From Frankia sp. AiPa1 (GTDB taxonomy: Bacteria > Actinomycetota > Actinomycetes > Frankiales > Frankiaceae): a DNA stretch of 64,000 bases. The stretch covers positions 57,857 to 121,856 of the forward strand of contig NZ_JALKFZ020000031.1 of assembly GCF_023243075.1 (NCBI RefSeq). Reading direction: 5' to 3'. The position numbers and the translations under genes are program-made. Below, in pieces: positions 56,398-64,000 of the stretch; the first letter of the stretch is position 1; the number at the start of each line of letters is the position of its first letter. The notes beneath the pieces were generated by a model, which saw only the letters and a list, made by a program, of their open reading frames with translations, did no database searches and had not been told where the DNA came from.

Positions 56398-59300
56398 ATG
56401 GGTTTCGCCCTGCTCAGCCTCGGGTCAGGTGCGCTGTACGCGCTGGTCGCGGCAGGAGTCGTGGTCATCGCGCGCGGGGCCGGGGTGCTCAACATGGCCC
56501 AGGGCGCGCTGGTCGCCTGGTCGGCCTATGCCCTGCACGGAATGCATGGCCCATGGGGGCTGCCCCTGCCCTTGGCCGCGGTGCTGGCCATCGCCTCGAC
56601 GTCTGCGATCGGTGTTGCCTTCCACGTTCTGGTCATGCGTCCACTGCGTGCGGCGACGGCGTTGCTGCGGCTGATGGCGACACTCGGACTGCTGATCATT
56701 CTGGAGTCGTCGCTGACACTGATGTTTGCCGGTGCCGTGCGGACGTCGCCCACGGTTCTCCCGGGTGGCAGCGTGAAGCTTGCCGGCACCGAGATCGACG
56801 TCAGTGTGTTCGTCCGACTTGGCGCGGTTGCCGCGCTCATTGGGGCGTTGTGGGTGGTGTTTCGGTTCACCACGCTCGGGCTCGCCGCGACTGCCGCCAC
56901 CGAGAATCCGCAGGCCGCAGCCACGTTCGGCTGGTCGGTAGACGCGCTGGCCGCGGCGGCCTGGGGGGTCGGCGCGGGCCTGGCGGGCCTCGCGGGGGTG
57001 TTGCTGGCTCCCTTGCAGAACCCGTTGTCCTCGACGAATCTGCTGCTGCTGATCGTGCCGGCACTGGCTGTGGCCCTGATCGGCCGGTTCCATTCCTTTC
57101 CCGTCGTGTTCGTCGGTGGACTCGCCCTCGGCCTGGTCGAGGTGGAGACGCAGTACGAGCTGGTCGCGCACCACCCGTTCTGGCGGGGCGTCGACCGGGC
57201 GATCCCGCTCGCGGTCATCGTCTTTTACCTGGCGGTACGTGGCCGCGGCCTGCCCGAGCGGGGGCATGTCGCCGAACGCCAGCCGGTGCTCGGCAGCGGA
57301 CGGGTCCATCCTCGTGCGCTTGCCGTGCTGCTGGCGGCGACGCTCGCCATCACCTGGTGGGTGCTGCCTACCGACTGGGTGGACGCGCTGGACGCCAACG
57401 CTCTGTGGGCACTGATCATCCTGTCGGTGGTGGTGCTGGTCGGATTCACCGGGCAGCTCTCCCTCGGTCAACTCGCCTTCTCCGGAATCGCGGCGCTGAT
57501 CGCCGGCCGGCTCGTGGCGACCCGCGGCTGGCCGCTGGAGGCAGCGATGGCCGTCGGCGTCGCGGGGACGGCGCTGGTCGGCGTGCTGTTTGCGTTGCCG
57601 GCGCTACGCACGCGGGGACTGCAGCTCGCCGTGGTCACCCTCGGCCTCGGCGCGGCCGTCGACGCGCTGCTGTTCCAGCGGGGCTACCATTCGCCACCCC
57701 CCGAACGTGCTGGTGGGCTCGGTTCCCTGTTCGGTGACCTGGCCCGTCCGGAGGGGACGGTCGTCGGCCATCAGCGTTTTCTGGGCATCCGATTGGATCC
57801 GCTCAACAATCCACGCGGTTTCGCAACCCTCTCGGTGGTTGCGTTCATCCTTGTCGCGCTTGCCGTGGCGAACCTGCGCCGGGGCCGGGCCGGGCGTCGA
57901 CTCATCGCGGTGCGGACCAATGAACGGGCCGCGGCGGCGCTGGGCATCAGCGTTGTCGGCGCCAAGCTGTACGCGTTCGCGCTCTCGGCGGCGATCGCCG
58001 GTTTCGGTGGCGTGCTCTACGCGTTCTACGTGTTCGGGGAGAACGGCAACATCGACTACGGTCACGGGGATTTCTCGCCGTTCCCGTCGATCCAGCTCAT
58101 CTCCTACGCGGTAGTCGGCGGAGTTGGCTGGGTCAGCGGCTCCTTCGCCGGCGCGCTGCTCGTGCCCGGAGCCCTGCTGGCCCGGTTGGGGGTCGCCGTC
58201 GGTGGCTGGCTTGCCCGCCTCGGATGGCTGCTACGGGTCATCCTCGCCACCATCGGTGGACTGCTGGGTCTGGCCGCAACGTCGAAACTTCAGCGTGATC
58301 CCCGCACGGCGTACCGCCTGGGCCAAACGCACCGCCTGGTCGGGCCATCCGCCCGCCGATGGCTGCCCTGGCTTGGCGCTGTTGCCGTCGCCGCTGTCGC
58401 TGCCCTGCTCGGCGGCGTGATGCGGCATGTACTGACCCATCCTGACCGGTACGTTCCGCTGATCGGTGGGATCATCCTCGTTGTCGTCCTGTCGCGGTCC
58501 GGCGGTGGGATGGCGCCGGAGAACGCCCGTGCCGCCGGCCTGCTCTACGACCGGTTCGTACCCCACGCCGCGGACCGCCGACGCCGTGCCGACACCCTCC
58601 GTCTGGACCGTGCTCTCGGCCCCGCTCTGGCGCCGATCAGTGCCGCTGTGGCCATCCCTGGCCCACCCGGCCCACGTGCGGCCGGGCCTACTCCGATGGG
58701 GCGGGGTCCGACTGACCCTGCCCCGACCGCCCCTGCCCCGACCAGCTCCGCTCCGAGCGAGTCTGGCCAGAATGGTCCGGTTCCGAATGGTCTGGGCCCG
58801 GCTGCCTCCGCCGTGGTCAGTTCTGCCCCCTCCACCCCAGTGCTGGCGAGGCTCGAGGGCATCGGGATCCGAAACCTGGTCCGAAGGGGGGAGCCGGCGA
58901 CGTTGTCGGTGCAGGGGCTCACCGTCCGGTTCGGCGGGGTGGCTGCGGTACGTGGCGTCGATCTGCGAGTCGAACCGGGCCAGGTGGTCGGGATGATCGG
59001 ACCTAACGGTGCAGGCAAGACCACTGTCATCGACGCGATCACCGGCTACTCGTCCTCGACGGCCCGATCGATGACGCTGGGGGACGTTCACCTGGAGCGC
59101 CTGTCCGCCCATCGCCGGGCCCGTGCGGGTGTCAGCCGCTCGTTCCAGAACCTCGAGCTGTTCGAGGACCTCACCGTCCTGGAGAACATTCAGGCCGCCA
59201 GCGACCAGCGCGACGGCGCCGCCTATCTCACCGACCTGTTCTTCCCGCGGTCACGCCCGCTACCAGCGCCAGCGCTCGCTGCCATTGGCGCCTTCGGCCT

Positions 59301-59709
59301 ACGCGACGACCTGCTGCGTACTGTCTCCGACCTGCCCTATGGGCGCCGCCGTCTGCTGGCGATCGCTCGCGCCGTCGCCGCCGGCCCCGGGGTGCTGCTG
59401 CTCGACGAGCCCTGTGCCGGCCTCGACGAGTCCGAAAGTGCCGAGGTCGCGGCACTGCTGCGTCGGCTCGCCGACGACTGGGGGCTCGGCATCCTGCTCA
59501 ACGAGCATGACATGGATGTGATCATGGAAGTGTGTGACCGGGTCGTGGTGCTCGACGCCGGCGAGCTCATTGCCGAGGGATCGCCCGCCCAGGTCGCCGC
59601 CAATCCCCGGGTCCGCACGGCCTACCTCGGTGATGCGGATCCCGAAACACCATCCGCACGTCCGCCGGCGCCGGCGGTGTCATCGCCAGTTCGCGCGGAA
59701 CAGCGCTGA
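56398..59709 (+). CDS. Fused LivH-LivM-LivG ABC transporter (two permeases plus ATPase)
   Basis: 1103 aa. Residues 1-290 are a LivH-type permease (GVLNMAQGALVAWSAYA motif), and 300-640 a LivM-type permease (VGFTGQLSLGQLAFSGIAAL). A Pro/Ala/Thr linker with one extra helix (about 680-840) follows, then an ATPase with Walker A GPNGAGKTT (868-876), a signature LPYGRRR (usually LSGGQ/LSYGQ) and Walker B VLLLDEPCAGLD. In most bacteria these are three separate genes importing branched-chain amino acids, urea or amides. The product would be a full half-transporter in one chain. The signature helix is degenerate (RRR). The start is uncertain: ATG 56398 begins the first transmembrane helix, GTG 56386 is possible. 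livF follows. Confidence 0.9.
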   Translation: MGFALLSLGSGALYALVAAGVVVIARGAGVLNMAQGALVAWSAYALHGMHGPWGLPLPLAAVLAIASTSAIGVAFHVLVMRPLRAATALLRLMATLGLLIILESSLTLMFAGAVRTSPTVLPGGSVKLAGTEIDVSVFVRLGAVAALIGALWVVFRFTTLGLAATAATENPQAAATFGWSVDALAAAAWGVGAGLAGLAGVLLAPLQNPLSSTNLLLLIVPALAVALIGRFHSFPVVFVGGLALGLVEVETQYELVAHHPFWRGVDRAIPLAVIVFYLAVRGRGLPERGHVAERQPVLGSGRVHPRALAVLLAATLAITWWVLPTDWVDALDANALWALIILSVVVLVGFTGQLSLGQLAFSGIAALIAGRLVATRGWPLEAAMAVGVAGTALVGVLFALPALRTRGLQLAVVTLGLGAAVDALLFQRGYHSPPPERAGGLGSLFGDLARPEGTVVGHQRFLGIRLDPLNNPRGFATLSVVAFILVALAVANLRRGRAGRRLIAVRTNERAAAALGISVVGAKLYAFALSAAIAGFGGVLYAFYVFGENGNIDYGHGDFSPFPSIQLISYAVVGGVGWVSGSFAGALLVPGALLARLGVAVGGWLARLGWLLRVILATIGGLLGLAATSKLQRDPRTAYRLGQTHRLVGPSARRWLPWLGAVAVAAVAALLGGVMRHVLTHPDRYVPLIGGIILVVVLSRSGGGMAPENARAAGLLYDRFVPHAADRRRRADTLRLDRALGPALAPISAAVAIPGPPGPRAAGPTPMGRGPTDPAPTAPAPTSSAPSESGQNGPVPNGLGPAASAVVSSAPSTPVLARLEGIGIRNLVRRGEPATLSVQGLTVRFGGVAAVRGVDLRVEPGQVVGMIGPNGAGKTTVIDAITGYSSSTARSMTLGDVHLERLSAHRRARAGVSRSFQNLELFEDLTVLENIQAASDQRDGAAYLTDLFFPRSRPLPAPALAAIGAFGLRDDLLRTVSDLPYGRRRLLAIARAVAAGPGVLLLDEPCAGLDESESAEVAALLRRLADDWGLGILLNEHDMDVIMEVCDRVVVLDAGELIAEGSPAQVAANPRVRTAYLGDADPETPSARPPAPAVSSPVRAEQR

Positions 59710-59912
59710 TGCTCAGGGGTGTGCCGCGGAACCACCGTGTCATGCGGAAGCGGTATTGCGCGGCTGGACCAGCCTGCTGCCGCTGGCCGCGAGGTCCGGC
59801 AGGCCCGGCTCGCCGGGTGGCCCGGCATTGCGGCAAAGCGGAGGAGCGGCCTGACAACGGGGCGGCCTGACAATACGGGGCGGCGTGTGGTGCGGCGCGA
59901 CGAGGGAGCGGC

Positions 59913-60689
59913 GTGAACGAGAAGACGTCTCGCAATGGCGGCGCCGGGGACGGGGGAAACGCCCGGGACGGCGCTGACAGGGTGCGCCGGGAGGGACGGC
60001 CGGTGGCGCTGGCGGCCTGTGGGCTGTCCGCGGGCTATGGTGCCGGACCGGTCGTGCGTGATCTGAACTTGGAGGTCCGGGCGGGGGAGGTGGTCACCCT
60101 GCTTGGCCCGAACGGGGCAGGCAAGACAACGACGCTGCTGGCCTTGGCCGGTGCACTGGTCCCGATGGGCGGTGCGGTGCATGTCGACGGGAAGATCTCG
60201 CGGGCTCCCCTGCACGAGCGGGCCAGGCACGGACTGAGCCTGGTGCCCGAAGAACGCTCGGTCGTGATGAGCCTGACCGTGCGCCAAAATCTGCGGGTCG
60301 GACGGTGCGATCCCGACCGTGCGCTTGAGGTGTTCCCCGAGCTCGCCGAACATCTCGACCGCCGGGCCGGCCTGCTCTCCGGCGGTCAGCAGCAGATGGT
60401 CGCCCTCGCCCGGGCTCTCGCACGCCAACCCACGGTGCTGCTGGCCGACGAGCTCTCCCTCGGCCTCGCCCCCCAGGCGGTCCAGCGTCTGCTCGGCGCC
60501 GTGCGCGCCGCGGCCGACGCCGGACTCGCCGTCGTCCTCGTCGAACAGCACGTGCGCAGCGCCCTCGCGATCGCCGACCGGGTCTATGTCCTGCGGCACG
60601 GGACCATCGCCTGGTCCGGAACCGCCGCCGAGGCGGACGCCGGCCGCGAACATCTCCTCGACGCCTACCTCCCGCTCGGCGTCCGCTGA
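59913..60689 (+). CDS. LivF-type ABC transporter ATPase
   Basis: 258 aa second ATPase of the branched-chain-amino-acid-type system. Walker A is GPNGAGKT (65-72), LSGGQQQ signature at 155-161, Walker B VLLADE (175-180) and the LVEQHV switch at the end. The first 30 residues are hydrophilic and extra. It lies 200 bases downstream of the fused transporter gene. Pairing with the LivG domain of that protein would give two different ATPases, as in standard Liv systems. Confidence 0.92.
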   Translation: MNEKTSRNGGAGDGGNARDGADRVRREGRPVALAACGLSAGYGAGPVVRDLNLEVRAGEVVTLLGPNGAGKTTTLLALAGALVPMGGAVHVDGKISRAPLHERARHGLSLVPEERSVVMSLTVRQNLRVGRCDPDRALEVFPELAEHLDRRAGLLSGGQQQMVALARALARQPTVLLADELSLGLAPQAVQRLLGAVRAAADAGLAVVLVEQHVRSALAIADRVYVLRHGTIAWSGTAAEADAGREHLLDAYLPLGVR

Positions 60690-60746
60690 CGGCCAGTGAC
60701 GCCGCCCAGGCAGTGACGCCGCCCCGGCATCGTCGCGGCGGAAGTG

Positions 60747-60772
60747 GGATGGCCCACCGGAGTGGGCCATCC
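60747..60772. terminator. Bidirectional terminator between livF and the binding-protein gene
   Basis: An 11-bp perfect stem (60747-60757 with 60762-60772, 4-base loop) lies in the 98-base gap between the convergent genes. Confidence 0.65.
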
Positions 60773-60787
60773 GGGTCACATGGGAGG

Positions 60788-62089
60788 TCAGGAGGAGGCG
60801 CGACGGAGGATGTCGAGGCCGTTGTAGGTCTCGGGGCCGAGCGGGACGAAGGACTTCGACGCGCTGTCCCAGCGGGAGCCGCGCATGGTTGTGTTGAAGA
60901 TGCGTTCCGCGCCGGGGATCGGGAGGGTGGTCGTCAGATCGAGCGGGGGGACGATGCCGCCGAGGTCCAGGTGCTTGGTCTTGTTCAGCGCGGTGAGCAG
61001 GTTCTTCGCGGTCAGGTCGCCAGACACCTGGTTGCCGACCTTCTCGGCGATCTGCACCGACAGCCAGGCATCCGTCGTGCTGGTGCTGGCACGCAGTGCT
61101 GGAGCCGCGCCGGCGTCACCTGCTGTCTGCTCAGCGTCGAGTTCGCGCAGCATCCGGGCGACCTCGGGGAACTGGCTGGCCTGGCTGAGTTCGGGGAACG
61201 CGGTGGCGACGACCAGGCGGTCGGCGGCGGTCCCGAGGGTGGCCAGGAACTTCGGCGACAGGGTTCCACCAGCGTGGCAGGTACGCACCTGCTGGCCGGA
61301 CTTCGAGATGACGGCGTAGGCCGCCTGATCGAAGACGACGAGGACCACACCGTCCGCGCCGGATCGGGACAGCTGGGTGATCGTCGGCGCGAAGTCACTG
61401 GTCGTGATCGGAATCCGGATCTTGGGGTCGATCGGATGGCCCGTGGCCTTACCCCCCGCGACGGCCATGGTGATCAGGCGGTCGCTCGCGCTCAGGTCGT
61501 AACCGACCAGGCCGATGTGGCGGGCTCCGGACTTGGCGAGCAGCGCCGGGCACACCGCGGGGTAGAGCGTCAGCGGGCTGATGACGAAGCTGATCGGCGA
61601 GCTGAGTTCGGAGCCATCCGCCGAGATGCCGGCCGAACCGATCGACGGAATACCCGCCTTCTCGAGAATCGGCATGATTCCGCCGGTGCCACTGATCTCA
61701 CCGACGACCGCGAGGACATGGTCGTCCACCGCCTGTTGGGCGCACTTCTTCGCGGTGGCGGCGTCGTTACGCTCATTGCAGTATTCGAGGGTGACCGGGT
61801 GCCCGCCGATCCCACCGCGGGCATTGACGCCGCGGACGGCGGCCTTCGCGGCGGCGACCATCTCGGGATAGTTGGTGCCGGCGGTCCCGGTCGGCGCAAT
61901 GATCATCAGCTTGGTCGGGCTGCCCTTCGCCGCGTCGCCGCCGGAGCCGTTGCCTGCTGCGGTGCCGGAGCCGCTGCCCGCGCCGGCGCTCCCCGAGGCC
62001 GAGCTGCCGCCGCATCCGGCCAGTGTCGCCGCGAGCGCGGCGGCCACCGCCGTCACGGCGAACCTGCCCAGCCCGAATCGTCGTCGCAC
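60788..62089 (-). CDS. ABC transporter substrate-binding lipoprotein (Peripla_BP_6)
   Basis: 433 aa extracellular binding lipoprotein. A basic N-terminus and hydrophobic segment end in lipobox LAGC (C26), then a Ser/Gly-rich tether. The type-I periplasmic fold shows as LMIIAPTGTAGTNYPEM, then GGIGGHPVTLEYCNERND, VVGEISGTGGIMPILEKAG and DGVVLVVFDQ. It probably delivers branched-chain amino acids or amides to the fused permease, although it is transcribed convergently from the other side. Confidence 0.92.
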   Translation of the reverse strand: MRRRFGLGRFAVTAVAAALAATLAGCGGSSASGSAGAGSGSGTAAGNGSGGDAAKGSPTKLMIIAPTGTAGTNYPEMVAAAKAAVRGVNARGGIGGHPVTLEYCNERNDAATAKKCAQQAVDDHVLAVVGEISGTGGIMPILEKAGIPSIGSAGISADGSELSSPISFVISPLTLYPAVCPALLAKSGARHIGLVGYDLSASDRLITMAVAGGKATGHPIDPKIRIPITTSDFAPTITQLSRSGADGVVLVVFDQAAYAVISKSGQQVRTCHAGGTLSPKFLATLGTAADRLVVATAFPELSQASQFPEVARMLRELDAEQTAGDAGAAPALRASTSTTDAWLSVQIAEKVGNQVSGDLTAKNLLTALNKTKHLDLGGIVPPLDLTTTLPIPGAERIFNTTMRGSRWDSASKSFVPLGPETYNGLDILRRASS

Positions 62090-62658
62090 CCTGCCGCCTC
62101 CTCATCCATGCCAGAGCCGTGCCAACCCCGTACGGCGAACCCGAACCGCGCCTGCTCGCGTCGCTCCGCAGGCACATCCCGAGATCACGCCCCCGGACCA
62201 CCAGAGGATCCCGCCCGGGCTACCTCGGTACTCCATACGGAGGGCCAGAAGCCCCGCTTCGGGCTACGGAGAGCACCACAGGTGCTGCACAAACGCTGCC
62301 TGATGGCACAGTCGGGCCACGTTGCGGGGTCTTCTGGCTGGGCAGTCCGGGTGAGCCTCACCGGAGGATGGAACGGGGAGTGCCGCCGGGTCAGGCAACC
62401 GTAGACCGGCCCGGATCATCCCTGATCGGTGGGGTGACCGCCGACGCCTGCCCGGCCTGACCAGCGGCTCCGGGCGGCGCTTTGTGGCCGATATTCATCG
62501 CATAACGGACAGTCCCTGCCTTGGCGTCTCGCGGACGTGGCCGCATGATGTTGCTTTTACCCCTGAAGGCTTGCGCAAGGGCTGCGTGCTGGCGTCGAGA
62601 GGTCGGAGTTGCGATCTGTGACGGAGATCCCTTGGCTGCGAGAGCCGAAGATCCAAGT

Positions 62659-62706
62659 AGGTCGTCGTGGGGGCTTTGGTGTCCGATATGCCCCCCACGG
62701 CGACCT
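62659..62706 (-). repeat. 48-bp palindromic (REP-like) element, copy B
   Basis: Same element as at 46098-46145 in reverse orientation (46 of 48 bases identical). The outer ends pair as a stem of about 17 bp. The flanking GATC(C/T) and CTCCGTCAC-like motifs are partly conserved. Confidence 0.85.
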
Positions 62707-62866
62707 GGGTAGCGGGATCTTGCCTGCCGGGCGACTGCGGAACGTGGCGACGACCTTCTGGTTGATGGGTCAGGAGCCCCGGGGGGACGGGTGTTGGGCG
62801 GGGCGGTGGCACGTCGGCAGGGCAATGGCGGGCGAGTGGGTGCCCGGGCCCGGGGCAGGATCGAGG

Positions 62867-62909
62867 GCCAAGGCCAAGGCCAAGGCCAAGACCAAGGTCA
62901 AGGCCAAGG
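62867..62909. repeat. 6-bp tandem repeat (CCAAGG)
   Basis: Seven near-exact CCAAGG units with single-base changes. Confidence 0.85.
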
Positions 62910-62926
62910 GCTGGCGGCGGGGGAGG

Positions 62927-63811
62927 TCAGATGACCTGGGACCAGGCGTAGGTGAAGCCCATGATCTGATCGACGAGATTCTCCAGTGCCGTGGCGGTGG
63001 CCTGGTCGCTCAGGCGGCCTTCCGAGTCGACCGCGCCGGGGTGGGCGGTGGGGCTCGGCTGGGTAGAGGTGTCGTAGATCACACCCTGGGGGGTGGGCCA
63101 GCCGCGCAGCGAGTGCACAGTCGTGCGCAGGGCGCCCAGGGTGGTTGTCGCCGCTCGGGCGTCGGACGCGGTGACGATGAGACCGACCGGCCGGCCGTCG
63201 AGATGTGGGCGGGGAGCGCCGTGCAGGTCGTCGAGATAGTCCAACGCGTTGCTGACCAGCCCGGAGATCCGGCCGTGCTGCGCAGCGGTGGCGATGACCA
63301 GGGCGTCACACTGTTCGACGGCGGCGAGCAGGCGCAGCGCTGCCGCGCTCCGCTCGGGGCGCTCGGGGGCGTACATCGGCAGGTCCAGCTCGGCGGGGCC
63401 GAACAGCATGGTCTCGGCTCCGGCTTGGGCCATCGTGGCCAGGGTGGTGGCCAGCAGCCACTGGGTGAACGAGTGGATCTGGGTGGTGCCGCCGATCCCG
63501 ACGATCATCGGGCGTCGGCGTCGCGTCCGCACCACGCCCGGACCGCCGATGGGCATCCCGTCCAACCCTGCGGGAGGCAGTTCGCCAAAGCTGCCGGGGC
63601 TCCCCACCTCAAGACCGCCGGGGAAACTCTGGCCAGGATTGCGGGACGACGCCGCACTGGCGCTGTCGGGGTGGATGGCGCTGGTGCTGGCGCGGCGAGA
63701 GATGCGCGTGGGCAGGGAATGAGGCGCCTCGGGCGCGGTCCGTGGATCAACCTCGCCAGCCTGCTCGCCGGGCCCGCTGCCGGACCACCCCGTGCCGTAC
63801 GAATCCCCCAC
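62927..63811 (-). CDS. NAD(P)H-dependent FMN reductase-family protein
   Basis: 294 aa from GTG 63811 (GAGGAGG upstream). The flavodoxin-like core begins MIVGIGGTTQIHSFTQWLL (about 102-120) and includes MYAPERPERSAAALRLLAAVEQCDALVIATA and LVSNALDYLDDL. These match the FMN-reductase fold (SsuE/ChrR-like), which reduces FMN or quinones. Residues 1-100 are a hydrophilic Pro/Ser/Gly extension. ATG 63508 would give the bare core but has no ribosome-binding site, so I keep the long form. Substrate unknown. Confidence 0.8.
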   Translation of the reverse strand: MGDSYGTGWSGSGPGEQAGEVDPRTAPEAPHSLPTRISRRASTSAIHPDSASAASSRNPGQSFPGGLEVGSPGSFGELPPAGLDGMPIGGPGVVRTRRRRPMIVGIGGTTQIHSFTQWLLATTLATMAQAGAETMLFGPAELDLPMYAPERPERSAAALRLLAAVEQCDALVIATAAQHGRISGLVSNALDYLDDLHGAPRPHLDGRPVGLIVTASDARAATTTLGALRTTVHSLRGWPTPQGVIYDTSTQPSPTAHPGAVDSEGRLSDQATATALENLVDQIMGFTYAWSQVI

Positions 63812-63965
63812 GACCCCTCCTCGGTCCTGTGCCTGTGGTGCCCGTGCCTGTGGTGCCGTGCCGGTTGTGCCCGCGCGTGTCCGCCGTAGCTGCCCCGGTC
63901 GTACCTGCCTTGCTGGTGCAAGCTGATGTGCCCTTTTAAATCCGGACAGTCTCTATTAGGTTGAT
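63812..63965. other. Right-edge non-coding segment
   Basis: Short gap; GTGCCTGTGGTGCC-type duplications around 63830 and an AT-richer patch at 63935-63960. No gene. Confidence 0.45.
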
Positions 63966-64000
63966 CTACGCGGCGGGCTGCTTTTTCAGGTATTCGTCGT
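63966..64000 (-). CDS. Possible partial gene entering from the right
   Basis: On the minus strand the edge reads DEYLKKQPAA and then a stop at 63966-63968, which could be the C-terminus of a gene beginning outside the window. Too short to assign. Confidence 0.3.
   Translation of the reverse strand, partial: DEYLKKQPAA

Larger units (their letters stand above)
62090..62926. other. Intergenic region with palindrome copy B and hexamer repeat
   Basis: About 840 bases without a convincing gene. It contains palindromic element copy B (62659-62706) and a 6-bp tandem repeat (62867-62909). No promoter could be assigned by eye. Confidence 0.6.

Overview
The window is high-GC actinobacterial chromosome, most likely Frankia. 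The evidence is strongly G/C-biased third codon positions, many GTG starts, Lsr2 and SepH, polyphosphate glucokinase, a fabD-fabH-acpP-fabF cluster with a FasR-type activator, a mycobacterial-type SOS box, and a single-cytochrome sdhCAB operon. The genus call is inference. No rRNA, tRNA, intact insertion sequence, prophage or CRISPR array was seen.

Layout. 0.5-11 kb holds housekeeping and envelope genes: lsr2, an Xaa-Pro aminopeptidase, an LCP cell-wall ligase, a YihY/BrkB membrane protein, a small Cys/His protein, a very long SepH, and ppgK. 11-19 kb holds a moaA-mobA pair, a small membrane protein, a lipoprotein paired with a membrane-bound FtsH-like ATPase/protease, an MFS exporter, and a short DUF222 protein under a predicted LexA box. 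19-27 kb is fatty-acid synthesis: accD, fabF, acpP, fabH, fabD and fasR, with a candidate FasR operator before fabD. 27-29.6 kb holds an S4 protein, a lytic transglycosylase lipoprotein, a tyrosine phosphatase and a NeuD-like acyltransferase. 29.7-39 kb looks like a surface-polysaccharide and cell-wall locus: an epimerase, a CapD/FlaA1-type protein, a Wzz/BY-kinase fusion, a DUF4012 protein and an LPXTG-anchored collagen-like protein. 39-46 kb has a D-amino-acid-oxidase-like flavoprotein, sdhCAB and a divergent LysR regulator.

46-63 kb is more accessory. It carries a two-gene ATPase + TOPRIM-like module that resembles an anti-phage defence pair; both genes appear to contain a frameshift. After it come a PhoX-like protein, a lipoprotein, an orphan Roadblock/LC7 protein, an amidohydrolase, a TerD-CAP fusion, and a branched-chain-amino-acid-type ABC system in which two permeases and one ATPase are a single polypeptide. 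Two near-identical 48-bp palindromic elements lie in opposite orientation at about 46.1 and 62.7 kb and bracket this region.

A recurrent feature is tandem minisatellites with units of 9, 15, 18 or 27 bp. They sit in frame inside linkers and tails of many genes (epimerase, BY-kinase, DUF4012, LPXTG protein, flavoprotein, LysR regulator, amidohydrolase) and also occur in intergenic DNA. The main candidates for new biology are the ATPase/TOPRIM pair, the paired palindromes, the SOS-controlled DUF222 gene, the fused Liv transporter, the TerD-CAP fusion and the FtsH-like protein with a large insert.
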